A stretch of 64,000 nt of DNA from Rhizobium sp. N324. GTDB taxonomy: Bacteria > Pseudomonadota > Alphaproteobacteria > Rhizobiales > Rhizobiaceae. The translations under genes were made by a program, and so were the position numbers. Within the stretch, counting starts at the first letter, position 1, and each line of letters starts with the position of its first letter. The notes under the pieces were generated by a model, which saw only the letters and a list, made by a program, of their open reading frames with translations, did no database searches and had not been told where the DNA came from. Where the stretch lies: assembly GCF_001664485.1 (NCBI RefSeq), contig NZ_CP013630.1, positions 4,037,501 to 4,101,500 of the forward strand. Direction: 5' to 3'. Below, one piece after another: positions 8,465 to 18,583 of this stretch.

Positions 8465-9004
8465 ATGTCGGGACTTCTGGCGGCAAGCCGGCTGATCGAT
8501 TCGGTCAGTCGGATCATGGGCAAACTTTCCGAATATATGGTGCTGTTCTGCTGTCTGATCAGCGCCGGAAACGCCATCGTCCGCTACGCCTTCAATTACA
8601 GTTCGAACGGCTGGCTTGAGATCCAATGGTATCTCTTCGCCTTCGTCGTCATGCTCGGCGCCTCGCATGCGCTGCGCAACAACGAACATGTCCGCGTCGA
8701 CCTAATCTATGGTGCGGTGTCCGACAAGGCGAAGATCTGGATCGACATCGTCGGTCTCATCCTGTTCCTCATCCCGGTCTGCGTCTTCCTCACCTGGCTC
8801 TGCTGGCCCTTCTTCACGCTGTCCTACCAGCAGGGGGAAATATCGGGCAATGCCGGCGGGCTGATCCGCTGGCCCGTCAAGCTGGTCCTCGTCGCCGGCT
8901 TCGGACTGTTGTCTCTCCAGGGGCTGTCCGAGCTGATCAAGCGGATTGCCGCCCTCACCGGCCATATCAGCATCGACACGACATACGAAAAGCCGCTGCA
9001 ATAG
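8465..9004 (+). CDS. TRAP transporter small permease (DctQ-type)
   Basis: This 179-residue protein has four hydrophobic helices and the DctQ family elements: WLEIQWYLFAFVVMLGASHAL near residues 46-66, NNEHVRVDLIY, and a C-terminal helix after GLIRWPVKLVLV. DctQ proteins pair with the large permease DctM and a periplasmic binding protein to import organic acids using a sodium gradient. The ATG at 8465 was chosen over a start 183 bp upstream because AGGGAAACG precedes it and the family domain begins there. The large subunit follows after 19 bp, and the binding protein gene is on the opposite strand beyond it. Confidence 0.92.
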   Translation: MSGLLAASRLIDSVSRIMGKLSEYMVLFCCLISAGNAIVRYAFNYSSNGWLEIQWYLFAFVVMLGASHALRNNEHVRVDLIYGAVSDKAKIWIDIVGLILFLIPVCVFLTWLCWPFFTLSYQQGEISGNAGGLIRWPVKLVLVAGFGLLSLQGLSELIKRIAALTGHISIDTTYEKPLQ

Positions 9005-9023
9005 CGCCTCGGGAGGAACGGAT

Positions 9024-10514
9024 TTGTTTGATTTCGGTATCATTCCGCCGGCGATGTTCCTGGGCATGGTCATCTTCATGCTCTACGGCTTTCCGGTCGC
9101 CTTTTCGCTCGCCGCCGTCGGCCTGTTTTTCGGCATTATCGGCATCGTCACCGGCCATTTCGGCGAAGTCTTCCTGCAGGCGCTGCCGCTGCGTTTCTTC
9201 GGCATCCTTTCCAACGACCTGCTGCTCGCCATCCCCTTCTTCACCTTCATGGGCGCGGTGCTGGAGCGCTGCGGGCTGGCCGAGGATCTGCTCGAAGGCA
9301 CCGGCAAACTCTTCGGCGGCATACCGGGCGGCCTTGCCTATGCCGTCATCCTCGTCGGTGCGGTGCTCGGCGCCATCACCGGCACGGTCGCCGCCTCCGT
9401 CATCACCATGGGCGTGATCTCGCTGCCGATCATGCTGCGCTACGGTTACAACCCGCGCCTTGCGACCGGCGTCATCGCCGCCTCGGGCACCATCACCCAG
9501 GTGATCCCGCCCTCGCTCGTGCTCGTCGTTCTCGCCGACCAGCTCGGCAGGTCGGTCGGCGACATGTATCTCGGCGCGATCGGCCCCTCGATCCTGCAGG
9601 TGTCGATCTTCGTGCTCTTCATCCTGGTGATGTCGATCATCCGGCCGAAATCGATGCCGCCGCTGCCGAAGGAAGTGCGCGGCGACTTCAACTGGGCGCT
9701 GCTCGCCAAAGTGCTGATGGGCATGGTGCCCTCGATCGTGCTGATCTTCCTGGTGCTCGGCACGATCTTCATGGGCCTTGCGACGCCGACGGAAGCTGGG
9801 GCGCTGGGCGTCGTCGGCGCCATGGGCCTCGCTGCCATGAATCGCCGCCTCACCTGGCCGCTGATCCGCCAGGCAATGACATCGACCACCCACATCACCT
9901 CCATGGTGGTGATGATCCTGATCGGCTCCACCTGTTTCAGCCTGGTCTTCCAGGGTATGGACGGCTCGCGCTGGATCGAGCACATGCTGTCGGGCCTTCC
10001 CGGCGGCCCGGTCGGCTTCCTGATCTTCGTCAACCTCTTCATCTTCGTGCTCGCCTTCTTCCTCGATTTCTTCGAGATCGCTTTCATCGTCATCCCGATG
10101 CTTGCCCCCGTCGCCTCCCATCTCGGCATCGACCTGATCTGGTTCGGCGTGCTGATCTGCGTCAACATGCAGACGAGCTTCATGCATCCGCCCTTCGGCT
10201 TCGCGCTGTTCTACCTGCGCTCGATCGCCGGCAAGGACGTCAAGACCTCGGATATCTACATGGGCGCCCTGCCCTGGGTCGGCATGCAGTTGATCCTGGT
10301 GGCGATCGTGATCTTCTGGCCGCAATCGGTGACCTATTGGCTGGCTCACGGCCCGAAGGTCGACCCGAACTCGATCAAGATCGAGGTCCCGGGCTTCGGT
10401 GGCCAGCTCGGCCTGCCGCCGCTGGGCGGCGGTGGCAACGGCGCGCCGCAGATCCCCGGCCTGACCCTGCCGCCACTCGGCCTGCCCGGAGCGCCGCCGC
10501 CGCCCGCCAAATAA
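9024..10514 (+). CDS. TRAP transporter large permease (DctM-type), TTG start
   Basis: This 496-residue protein has twelve or so hydrophobic helices and typical DctM motifs: FMGAVLERCGLAEDLL, GGLAYAVILVGAVLGAITGT, PPSLVLVVLADQLGRSVGDM and the C-terminal FLDFFEIAFIVIPM. A TTG at 9024 is the likely start because GGGAGG lies 7 nt before it and the next residues, FDFGIIPPAM, begin the first helix. The ATG at 8946 lies inside the previous gene. An odd feature is a C-terminal tail of about 40 residues rich in Gly and Pro (GLPPLGGGG, LPGAPPPPAK) beyond the last helix, absent from ordinary DctM proteins. Confidence 0.92.
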   Translation: MFDFGIIPPAMFLGMVIFMLYGFPVAFSLAAVGLFFGIIGIVTGHFGEVFLQALPLRFFGILSNDLLLAIPFFTFMGAVLERCGLAEDLLEGTGKLFGGIPGGLAYAVILVGAVLGAITGTVAASVITMGVISLPIMLRYGYNPRLATGVIAASGTITQVIPPSLVLVVLADQLGRSVGDMYLGAIGPSILQVSIFVLFILVMSIIRPKSMPPLPKEVRGDFNWALLAKVLMGMVPSIVLIFLVLGTIFMGLATPTEAGALGVVGAMGLAAMNRRLTWPLIRQAMTSTTHITSMVVMILIGSTCFSLVFQGMDGSRWIEHMLSGLPGGPVGFLIFVNLFIFVLAFFLDFFEIAFIVIPMLAPVASHLGIDLIWFGVLICVNMQTSFMHPPFGFALFYLRSIAGKDVKTSDIYMGALPWVGMQLILVAIVIFWPQSVTYWLAHGPKVDPNSIKIEVPGFGGQLGLPPLGGGGNGAPQIPGLTLPPLGLPGAPPPPAK

Positions 10515-10537
10515 CTCGCCAAATAACCGGCCAAAAC

Positions 10538-10567
10538 AAAACCCCGGATCAAGCGCTCCGGGGTTTT
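10538..10567. terminator. Bidirectional terminator between TRAP permease and binding-protein genes
   Basis: AAAACCCCGGA (10538-10548) and TCCGGGGTTTT (10557-10567) form an 11-bp perfect stem. The A and T runs at either side let it work for both convergent transcripts. Confidence 0.85.
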
Positions 10568-10601
10568 GTCATGCGTTGATGTCATGCGTCGATGGAAGCC
10601 C

Positions 10602-11747
<1,146 letters not shown>

Positions 11748-12000
11748 TCACCCCACCCGCAGCCGGCGCAAACCTAAGCATGGCGGGGGCCGCGATTCAA
11801 GCTTTAGTCTATTAGCCTTTGGCATCAGGACGGCAAGAAGGCAATGCGGGTGCGCCTATCAAAATCAGCGGCTTAGCGGCGACCCCGGAGCCACCGGGCC
11901 GCGTCCGCCGTATTTTGGCCACCCGGCGCAGCCAAGCGTTGACTTCAAGACCGTTCTGGCGCCAAAAACAGCAAGCACGAAGATTTTTACCGGGGTCGAT

Positions 12001-12780
12001 ATGACAAAACCGATCGTTGCCATTCCTGCCGATATCCGCAGCTTCGACGGCGCGACCTGGCATGCCGTGCAGCATCAATATGTGAGTGCCGCCTTGAACG
12101 CGGCCGGTGTCATGGCCTTCATCATCCCCGCTTTCGAGGCAGGCTACGATACCGACGCGATCCTCGACCGCGTCGACGGCCTCCTGGTTTCCGGCTCGGC
12201 CAGCAATGTGCATCCCTCGCTTTACGGTGCCGAGGTCAATGACCGGGACGGTCCCTTCGACCCTGCCCGCGATGCCACCAGCCTGCCGCTCATCCGCCGC
12301 GCCATCGATCGCGCCATCCCGCTGCTCGCCATCTGCCGCGGCATCCAGGAATTGAACGTCGCGCTCGGCGGCTCACTGGCAAGCGAGATCCAGGAACAGC
12401 CCGGAATCTCGGACCACCGCCGGCCGGAAGGCGTCGACCGCGACGCCATGTACGCCATCCGCCAGAGCGTTCACGTCAAGGAAGGCTCGTGCATCGCAGG
12501 CATCCTCGGCCCCGGTGAGGTTAGTGTGAATTCCCTGCATCGGCAGGCGATCGCCAGGACCGCGCCGCGCCTGCAGGTGGAAGCGATCGCCGAAGACGGC
12601 ACGGTGGAGGCGGTCTCCGTCATCGACGCCAAGGCCTTCGCCGTCGGCGTGCAGTGGCATCCGGAATATTGGGCCGAAACCGACAAGCCTTCGAACCAGC
12701 TGTTTCAAGCTTTCGGCGACGCGGTCCGCGCCTACGCCGCCGGCAAGCTGCCGGTCACCCCCGTGCAGGCGATCGCCTGA
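12001..12780 (+). CDS. Class-I glutamine amidotransferase-like hydrolase (peptidase C26, PuuD-like)
   Basis: This 259-residue protein has the gamma-glutamyl hydrolase fold. It shows the nucleophile elbow AICRGIQELN (Cys about 112), the preceding LLVSGSASNVHPSLYG segment, the VSVNSLHRQAI strand and the catalytic His in QWHPEYW near residue 220. PuuD in E. coli releases GABA from gamma-glutamyl-GABA in putrescine breakdown, and relatives act on other gamma-glutamyl amides. No puuA/B/C partners are adjacent here, so the substrate is unproved. It is monocistronic, between the divergent TRAP binding-protein gene and a convergent dehydrogenase. Confidence 0.85.
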   Translation: MTKPIVAIPADIRSFDGATWHAVQHQYVSAALNAAGVMAFIIPAFEAGYDTDAILDRVDGLLVSGSASNVHPSLYGAEVNDRDGPFDPARDATSLPLIRRAIDRAIPLLAICRGIQELNVALGGSLASEIQEQPGISDHRRPEGVDRDAMYAIRQSVHVKEGSCIAGILGPGEVSVNSLHRQAIARTAPRLQVEAIAEDGTVEAVSVIDAKAFAVGVQWHPEYWAETDKPSNQLFQAFGDAVRAYAAGKLPVTPVQAIA

Positions 12781-12815
12781 CGGTGCGACGCCGGCGAAGC
12801 TGAAATCATGCCGCT

Positions 12816-13772
12816 TTAACGCTTCTGCGGCGTCTCCGGCACCGGCGTCAGCGCAGCACCTTTCTCGAACCAGGCGATCAGATTGTCGGCGACGAGGTCG
12901 GCCATCGCATTGCGGGTCGGCACCGAAGCCGAAGCGATATGCGGCAAGAGCACCGCATTGGCCGGTTCCAGCAGGCCGGCCGGCACGGTCGGCTCGTCAT
13001 AGAAGACATCGAGTCCGGCCGCTCCGAGCGCGCCGGAGGCAAGCGCTGCGCTCAGCGCCTCCTCGTCCACCGTCCAGCCGCGGCCGACATTGACGAGAAT
13101 GCCGTTCGGGCCGAGGGCTGCCAGAATATCGGCATCGATCGTCTTGTGCGTCTGCGGCGTCTTCGGAACGATGGCGACCAGCGTATCCACCGCTTCCGCC
13201 AACCCCTTCAGCGTCGGGTGATAATCATAAGGTGCATCGGCATGGCGCGACCGCGTGTGATAGCTGATCTTCACCTTGAACGGCTCCAGCCGCCTGGCGA
13301 TCTCAAGCCCGATACGGCCAAGGCCATAGAGCCCGACATGGCGGCCCTTGAGCGAGAAGCGCGACAACGGATAGGCCGTGCCCGGCTTCCAGTTGCCCGC
13401 CCGCAGCCAGGCTTCGGCCCGCGGCAATTCGCGCACGGTGTTCAGCAGCAGACCGATCGCCGTATCGGCGACTTCGTCGTTCAGCACATCGGGCGTATTG
13501 GTGACGACGATGGCTTTCTCGGCGGCACGCTTCACGTCCATGCCGTCATAGCCGACGCCGAAACTGGCAATCACCTCGACGCCAGGCAGCTGGTCCATCC
13601 ACGCACCCGGGAAAGCACCGGAGACCGCAACGCCGCGGATGCGGCCGACGGTCTCGGCGTCGAGCGCAAGTTTATGCTCGCGCGCAACGGCGATAATGTC
13701 AAAACGATCCTTCAGCCTTTCGAGAACGCGCTCGTGTATCTTCCCGGGAACGAGAATGGCGATGCGGGACAT
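12816..13772 (-). CDS. D-2-hydroxyacid dehydrogenase (glyoxylate/hydroxypyruvate reductase type)
   Basis: This 318-residue protein has the two-domain architecture of the D-isomer-specific 2-hydroxyacid dehydrogenases. It has the NAD(P) loop GLYGLGRIGLEIARRLEPF, the catalytic Arg in NVGRGWTVDE, the Glu in FYDEPTVP and the His in LLPHIASAS. The likely reaction is NAD(P)H-dependent reduction of glyoxylate or hydroxypyruvate, since the closest family pattern is GhrB/GRHPR-like, but substrate specificity cannot be fixed by eye. The neighbouring LacI gene ends 28 bp upstream of its start on the same strand, so the two may be co-transcribed. Confidence 0.9.
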   Translation of the reverse strand: MSRIAILVPGKIHERVLERLKDRFDIIAVAREHKLALDAETVGRIRGVAVSGAFPGAWMDQLPGVEVIASFGVGYDGMDVKRAAEKAIVVTNTPDVLNDEVADTAIGLLLNTVRELPRAEAWLRAGNWKPGTAYPLSRFSLKGRHVGLYGLGRIGLEIARRLEPFKVKISYHTRSRHADAPYDYHPTLKGLAEAVDTLVAIVPKTPQTHKTIDADILAALGPNGILVNVGRGWTVDEEALSAALASGALGAAGLDVFYDEPTVPAGLLEPANAVLLPHIASASVPTRNAMADLVADNLIAWFEKGAALTPVPETPQKR

Positions 13773-13800
13773 GGCTTTTCCTCTTGGATGCGGTCTTGGT

Positions 13801-14823
13801 TCAGGCGCGGGGCCGATGGGGGCTGGTGGACTGGCGGATGCGCATTTCCGGTTTGATCAGATGCATGCCGTCAGGCTCGTGGCTGCCGGCAAGCCGGTCG
13901 AGCAGCGCCCGCGCCGCCAGGCGACCGACCTCGGTCTGGCCGTTCCAGACGGTCGTCAGCGCCGGCGTCGCGATCGACGCCTCCTCGAGATCGTCATAAC
14001 CGGTGACGGAAATGTCGCGTCCGGGCACCAGGCCAGCACGGGCAATACCGTTCATCAATCCGATTGCCACGAGATCGTTCCAGCAGACGGCCGCCGTCGG
14101 CTTCTGCGGCAGCGAGAGGAAATGGACGGCGGCCTCGAAGCCGCCCTGTTTCGAGCGCGGGCCGGGAATGCGCAGGTTCGGGTCGACCTCGATGCCGGCC
14201 TTACGCAGCGCGTTGACATAACCCTGGTAGCGGTCGCGGCCGGTGGAGGTCTGGTCGGTGCCGCCGATCATCGCGATCGAGCGGTGGCCGAGGCCGATCA
14301 GATGGTTGGTGGCGAGCGAAATGCCGTAGCTGTCGTCGCCGCGATAGGTCGGCAGGTCCTGGCCTTCCATCGAACGGGCGACCAGGATCGCCGGCATGCC
14401 GTTTTCTTCCGCCAGCTGCACGTCCTCAGGCGGCGTGCCGATCGCCGGCGACATGATGACGCCGTCGCCGCCGAGCTGCAGGAGCGTCTCGATGAAGGTG
14501 CGCTGCTTCTCGACATTGTCGTAGTGGTTGGAAAGGATGAAAGTGTGGCGGCTGCGATCGAGTTCGCTTTCGATCGCCTTCAGGATTTCCCCATAGAAGG
14601 GGTTCATGATGTCGTGCACGACGACGCCGATGATACCGGAGCGCGAGGTGCGAAGGCTGGCGGCGCGGCGATTGTAGATATAGCCGAGCGCGCGCGCCTG
14701 TTCCTTGATCTTTTCCCGGGTATTGCCGGCGACGAGCGGACTGTCGCGTAAGGCAAGCGATACGGTCGCCGTTGAAATGCCGAGCGTTTCGGCGATCGTC
14801 GAAAGCTTGATCTTCTGGACCAC
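13801..14823 (-). CDS. LacI-family transcriptional regulator (GTG start)
   Basis: This 340-residue protein has the N-terminal LacI helix-turn-helix (KLSTIAETLGISTATVSLALR) and hinge (ALGYIYNRRAASLRT). A periplasmic-binding-protein-like effector domain follows, with GIIGVVVHDIMNPFYGEI and the C-terminal ISVTGYDDLEEASIATP. The GTG at 14823 was chosen because GGAGGAGGA lies just before it and the HTH starts a few residues later. An ATG 33 bp upstream has no such signal. The gene probably controls itself and perhaps the following 2-hydroxyacid dehydrogenase. Its effector sugar is unknown. Confidence 0.9.
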   Translation of the reverse strand: MVQKIKLSTIAETLGISTATVSLALRDSPLVAGNTREKIKEQARALGYIYNRRAASLRTSRSGIIGVVVHDIMNPFYGEILKAIESELDRSRHTFILSNHYDNVEKQRTFIETLLQLGGDGVIMSPAIGTPPEDVQLAEENGMPAILVARSMEGQDLPTYRGDDSYGISLATNHLIGLGHRSIAMIGGTDQTSTGRDRYQGYVNALRKAGIEVDPNLRIPGPRSKQGGFEAAVHFLSLPQKPTAAVCWNDLVAIGLMNGIARAGLVPGRDISVTGYDDLEEASIATPALTTVWNGQTEVGRLAARALLDRLAGSHEPDGMHLIKPEMRIRQSTSPHRPRA

Positions 14824-14942
14824 GTGTCCTCCTCCAGGCAGCACGCAAGACAGCAAGCCCCCGCCGGAAAACCGGCTCGGCCCCTTAAAATGTTTAATTA
14901 AAAGATTTAACCGGCGGAGGCAATTCGTCTTTCAGGGAAATT

Positions 14943-15455
14943 TCACTCTTCGTCCGGTTCTTCGACATGGAGGGCTTCGGCCTGCAGATTGCCGTCGATC
15001 GCCTTCAGCAGCCGGACGAGATTGCGGATTTCCTTTTCGGAGAATTCCTGCGTCGCCAACCTGTCGCAGGCGGACGCCGCCATCTCGATCGCCTGCACGC
15101 TGCCGCGGCCAAGCTCGGTGAGATAGACCTTGGTGAGACGCGCATCCTCGGCATCGGGCTTACGCTCGAGAAAACCCTGCGCCTCCATGCGGCCGATCGT
15201 GCGCGTCATCGTCGGCGCCTTGACGCCGAGCTTCTGGGCAAGGCCGCCGGCCGTCATGCCGTCGCTCTCGGCCAGCGAGAGAATGACGCCGTCCTGGCCG
15301 GCATAGAGACCGCTTTCGAGCAGGTTGCGCGACAGCACCGTGCGCATGGAACGAGCCGCCTGGGTGAGTGCCGGGGAGAGGTCGACGAGCGTATACTCCG
15401 TCTGGTCCTTCTTCTTGGACTTGTTCTTCTTGCCGTCCTTATGCTTCTTACCCAT
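14943..15455 (-). CDS. MarR-family transcriptional regulator with lysine-rich N terminus
   Basis: This 170-residue protein has a winged helix-turn-helix of the MarR type: GLYAGQDGVILSLAES, MTAGGLAQKLGVKAPTMTRTI and the wing FLERKPDAEDARLTKVYLT. Dimerisation helices lie at both ends. An unusual stretch of alternating Lys/Lys-Asn residues (KKHKDGKKNKSKKK) precedes the domain and may add non-specific DNA contact. I placed the start at 15455 (AAGGG 6 nt upstream); another ATG lies 6 bp earlier. The creatininase-family gene is divergent 85 bp away and is a plausible target. Confidence 0.88.
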   Translation of the reverse strand: MGKKHKDGKKNKSKKKDQTEYTLVDLSPALTQAARSMRTVLSRNLLESGLYAGQDGVILSLAESDGMTAGGLAQKLGVKAPTMTRTIGRMEAQGFLERKPDAEDARLTKVYLTELGRGSVQAIEMAASACDRLATQEFSEKEIRNLVRLLKAIDGNLQAEALHVEEPDEE

Positions 15456-15540
15456 AGCCATCCCTTTGATCTTTAAGCGCCGGCGCCGCTGCGATATGAC
15501 ATTGCCCAGGATCTCGTCATAAACAAGAGGCAACGACCGG

Positions 15541-16326
15541 ATGATGACGCCTTCGCCCCGCTTCGACGACAGCGGCCCGGCCTCTGTCCGCGGCGGCCGC
15601 CCGATCGCCGTGCTGCCGCTCGGCGCTCACGAACAGCACGGACCGCACCTGCCCTTCGAAACCGACACGCTGATTGCCGAAGGCATTGCCGGACGATTGC
15701 AGGTGGCCTTGCCGGCCGGCCTGCCGGTCACCTTCCTGCCCGCCGAATCCGTCGGCTATTCCATAGAGCATATGGATGTTGAAGGAACGAAGACACTCGC
15801 CTTCGACGAAGCGGTCAACCGCTGGCTCGGCATCGCCGAAAGTTTGGCGAAGCAAGGAATCCGCAAATTGGTGATGCTGAACGCCCATGGCGGCAATTCG
15901 CCTCTGACGACGATCGTCGCCACCGAGGCGCGGATCCGGCTCGCCATGCTGGCGGTGGCGACGAGCTGGACCCGCTTCGGCCTGCCGGATGGCGTGATAT
16001 CGCCGGAGGAAAAGGCGATCGGCATCCATGGCGGCGATATCGAGACGTCGGTGATGCTGGCGCTTCATCCCGGCAAGGTCGATATGGCGAAGGCGGCGGA
16101 TTTCCCCTCGCGACAGAGCGAATTTGCCGGGCGCTTCAAACATCTGCGCGCCTACGGGCCGCACGCCTTCGGCTGGAAGATGTCGGATCTTAACCCGCAA
16201 GGCGCGGCGGGCAACGCCGCAGCTGCGACGGCTGAAAAGGGCGAAGCGCTGATTGCGCATGCGGTGAAGGGGCTGGTGGAACTGCTGGAGGATGTCGATG
16301 CCTTCGACGTCACGCAACTAAAATGA
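15541..16326 (+). CDS. Creatininase-family metal-dependent amidohydrolase
   Basis: This 261-residue protein has the creatininase fold signatures. These are the metal-binding GAHEQHGPHLPFETD near residue 30, the NAHGGNSPL loop near residue 117 and the HGGDIETSVML motif near residue 160. Family members hydrolyse cyclic amides such as creatinine, or act on N-formyl and peptide substrates (ArfB, MftE). This one has no adjacent cofactor-biosynthesis genes, so its substrate is open. It is divergent from the MarR regulator. A GAGG Shine-Dalgarno precedes two adjacent ATG codons. Confidence 0.87.
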   Translation: MMTPSPRFDDSGPASVRGGRPIAVLPLGAHEQHGPHLPFETDTLIAEGIAGRLQVALPAGLPVTFLPAESVGYSIEHMDVEGTKTLAFDEAVNRWLGIAESLAKQGIRKLVMLNAHGGNSPLTTIVATEARIRLAMLAVATSWTRFGLPDGVISPEEKAIGIHGGDIETSVMLALHPGKVDMAKAADFPSRQSEFAGRFKHLRAYGPHAFGWKMSDLNPQGAAGNAAAATAEKGEALIAHAVKGLVELLEDVDAFDVTQLK

Positions 16327-16359
16327 AAGGGTGATCTGCACCGGGCGAATGGTGTGATC

Positions 16360-16373
16360 TTATAACATTATAA
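16360..16373. promoter_or_regulatory. Candidate Zur operator
   Basis: TTATAA (16360-16365) and TTATAA (16368-16373) form an inverted repeat around CA, within a GTGATCTTATAACATT context. This resembles the AT-rich Zur boxes of alphaproteobacteria (core GTTATAATATAAC). It lies 100 bp before a COG0523 GTPase gene, a class often under Zur control. Binding itself is inferred. Confidence 0.6.
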
Positions 16374-16473
16374 AACCCTTTGAACTGCCGCGCCCATGCC
16401 ATTATATGAGACCAACCGTTTGAAGCAGCCGATCTGAAACCGCTCGGCCGCACGCCTAATCCTAGAGGTTCTC

Positions 16474-17577
16474 ATGACCGACGCGATCTCCACCCAGAAG
16501 CCCATTCCCGTCACCGTGCTCACCGGTTATCTCGGCGCCGGCAAGACGACGTTGCTCAACCGCATCCTGTCCGAAAATCACGGCAAGAAATATGCGGTCA
16601 TCGTCAACGAGTTCGGCGAAATCGGCATCGACAACGACCTGATCGTCGAGTCTGACGAAGAAATCTACGAGATGAACAATGGCTGCGTCTGTTGCACGGT
16701 GCGCGGCGACCTGATCCGCGTCGTCGAAGGCCTGATGCGCCGTCCCGGCCGCTTCGACGGCATCATCGTCGAAACCACCGGCCTTGCCGATCCGGTGCCT
16801 GTCGCCCAGACCTTCTTCATGGACGATGACGTGCGCGCCAAAACCGAGCTCGACGCCGTCATCGCCCTCGTCGACGCCAAGCACCTGCCGCTGCGGCTGA
16901 AGGACAGCCGCGAGGCCGAAGACCAGATCGCCTTCGCCGACGTTGTCGTCATCAACAAGAGCGACCTGGTGACCCCGGAAGAACTCGATGTGATCGAGGA
17001 CATCGTCCGCGCCATCAACCCGGCCGCCCGCGTCTACAAGACCAGCCGCTCCGGCGTCGACCTCGCTCGCGTGCTCGATCAGGGCGCCTTCAACCTGGAG
17101 CGTGCGCTCGAAAACGACCCGCATTTCCTCGAGCAAGGTCATGACGACCATGTCTGCGGCCCGGACTGCGATCACGACCACCACCATCACGACCATGACC
17201 ACCATCATGATCACCACGGGCACGAGCATCATCACCATGGTGCCCATCAACATGGTGCCATGTCGGCGATCCACGATGTAACGGTGCAGTCGGTATCGCT
17301 GCGCGGCGGCCAGATGAACGCCGAGCGCTTCTTCCCCTGGATCCAGAAGGTCACCCAGACGCAGGGACCGGACATTCTCCGCCTCAAGGGCATCATCGCC
17401 TTCAAGGACGACCCCGAGCGTTATGTCGTCCAGGGCGTGCACATGATCATCGAGGGCGATCACCAGCGGCCGTGGAAGGAAGGCGAGAAGCATGAGAGCC
17501 GTCTCGTCTTCATCGGCCGCGATCTCGACCGCGAGAAGCTCGAAGCTTCCTTCAAGGCCTGCGAGGCAGCCGCCTGA
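16474..17577 (+). CDS. COG0523 (CobW/ZigA-like) GTPase, putative zinc metallochaperone
   Basis: This 367-residue protein has the G3E P-loop [11 protein letters not shown] near residue 16, the metal-binding CxCC motif in [13 protein letters not shown] near residue 70, a Walker B/ETTGLADP segment and the VINKSDLV guanine-specificity motif. A histidine-rich stretch (about residues 228-265, over twenty His) precedes the CobW C-terminal domain (LRLKGIIAF). ZigA-type members insert or buffer zinc during starvation; CobW proper acts in cobalamin synthesis, but no cob genes lie here. The Zur-like box upstream and the His-rich loop favour zinc. Its stop overlaps the ATG of the WD40 gene. Confidence 0.92.
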   Translation: MTDAISTQKPIPVTVLTGYLGAGKTTLLNRILSENHGKKYAVIVNEFGEIGIDNDLIVESDEEIYEMNNGCVCCTVRGDLIRVVEGLMRRPGRFDGIIVETTGLADPVPVAQTFFMDDDVRAKTELDAVIALVDAKHLPLRLKDSREAEDQIAFADVVVINKSDLVTPEELDVIEDIVRAINPAARVYKTSRSGVDLARVLDQGAFNLERALENDPHFLEQGHDDHVCGPDCDHDHHHHDHDHHHDHHGHEHHHHGAHQHGAMSAIHDVTVQSVSLRGGQMNAERFFPWIQKVTQTQGPDILRLKGIIAFKDDPERYVVQGVHMIIEGDHQRPWKEGEKHESRLVFIGRDLDREKLEASFKACEAAA

Positions 17578-18566
17578 TGCCGGCTGTTGCACCGCTTGAT
17601 CTCGACGGCCACGTTCTGGCCGTCGAATTTTTAGGTGATGTCCCCTTCTTCGCCAGCGCCAACGGCACGTTTCACCGGCTGGATGGCGGCGACAGGGTTT
17701 GCGAAGCCCACCAGGGCATGCTCACAGCCATCCGCGATCCCTATAGCGAGAGCCTGATTTCGGGCGGCGAGGATGGCAAGGTGCTGCGCATTACTGCCGA
17801 TGGCAGCGTCAGCGAGCTCGCCACTGCGCCGCGCAAGTGGATCTCGCAGGTCGCGGCCGGCCCGCAAGGCGCCATTGCCTACTCCTACGGCAAGAGTTCC
17901 CTCGTGCGCCTTGCCGACGGGACGACCAAGGAATTTGCCGAGGAGCGCACGGTCGAGGGCCTTGCCTTTGCGCCGAAGGGCCTGCGCATCGCGGCCGCGC
18001 GCTATAACGGCGTGTCGCTGCACTGGATCGGCATGACCGCCAAGCCGGTCGACCTCGAATGGAAGGGTGCGCACACCGGCGTCACTTTCTCGCCCGATGG
18101 CAATTTCCTCGTCACCTCGATGCAGGAAAACGCGCTGCACGGCTGGAAGCTCGACAGCAAGCCCGGCTCCGAAGCCCGCCACATGCGCATGACCGGTTAT
18201 CCCGCCAAGGTGAAATCGCTCTCCTGGTCGATCAAGGGCAAATGGCTCGCTTCGTCAGGCGCGCCGGCGGCGATCGTCTGGCCCTTCCAGGGCAAGGACG
18301 GGCCGATGGGCAAGGCGCCGCTCGAGCTCGGCACCCGCGCCAACATCATGGCAACCGCGGTGAAATTCCATCCGCTCGAAGATATCCTCGCCATCGGCTT
18401 CATCGACGGCATGATTCTCGCCGTACGCATCGCCGACAGCAAGGAGGCGCTGCTGCGCCGCCCCGGCAAGGGCGCGATCACGGCGATGAGCTGGAGCAAG
18501 AACGGCAAGCTGCTCGCCTTCGCCTCCGAAGCCGGCGATTGCGGCGTCATCGATATTTCGGCTTGA
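17577..18566 (+). CDS. WD40-repeat protein coupled to the COG0523 GTPase
   Basis: This 329-residue protein is built from repeated WD40-like blades, for example LISGGEDGKVLRI, GVTFSPDGNFLVTSM, VKSLSWSIKGKWLASSG and ITAMSWSKNGKLLAFAS. It is predicted to form a seven-bladed propeller and has no signal peptide, so it should be cytoplasmic. Its ATG overlaps the GTPase stop by one base (TGATG), which indicates translational coupling. WD40 propellers usually act as protein-binding platforms, so it may present client proteins to the GTPase. That role is inference from gene order only. The following palindromes may terminate transcription. Confidence 0.88.
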   Translation: MPAVAPLDLDGHVLAVEFLGDVPFFASANGTFHRLDGGDRVCEAHQGMLTAIRDPYSESLISGGEDGKVLRITADGSVSELATAPRKWISQVAAGPQGAIAYSYGKSSLVRLADGTTKEFAEERTVEGLAFAPKGLRIAAARYNGVSLHWIGMTAKPVDLEWKGAHTGVTFSPDGNFLVTSMQENALHGWKLDSKPGSEARHMRMTGYPAKVKSLSWSIKGKWLASSGAPAAIVWPFQGKDGPMGKAPLELGTRANIMATAVKFHPLEDILAIGFIDGMILAVRIADSKEALLRRPGKGAITAMSWSKNGKLLAFASEAGDCGVIDISA

Positions 18567-18583
18567 GCCCTATTGCCGGCTAG

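Noticed and set aside
17160..17250. Short repeated CATCAC/GACCAC units considered as a tandem repeat or CRISPR-like array
   Set aside because: They encode the His-rich loop of the GTPase and are in frame coding sequence.
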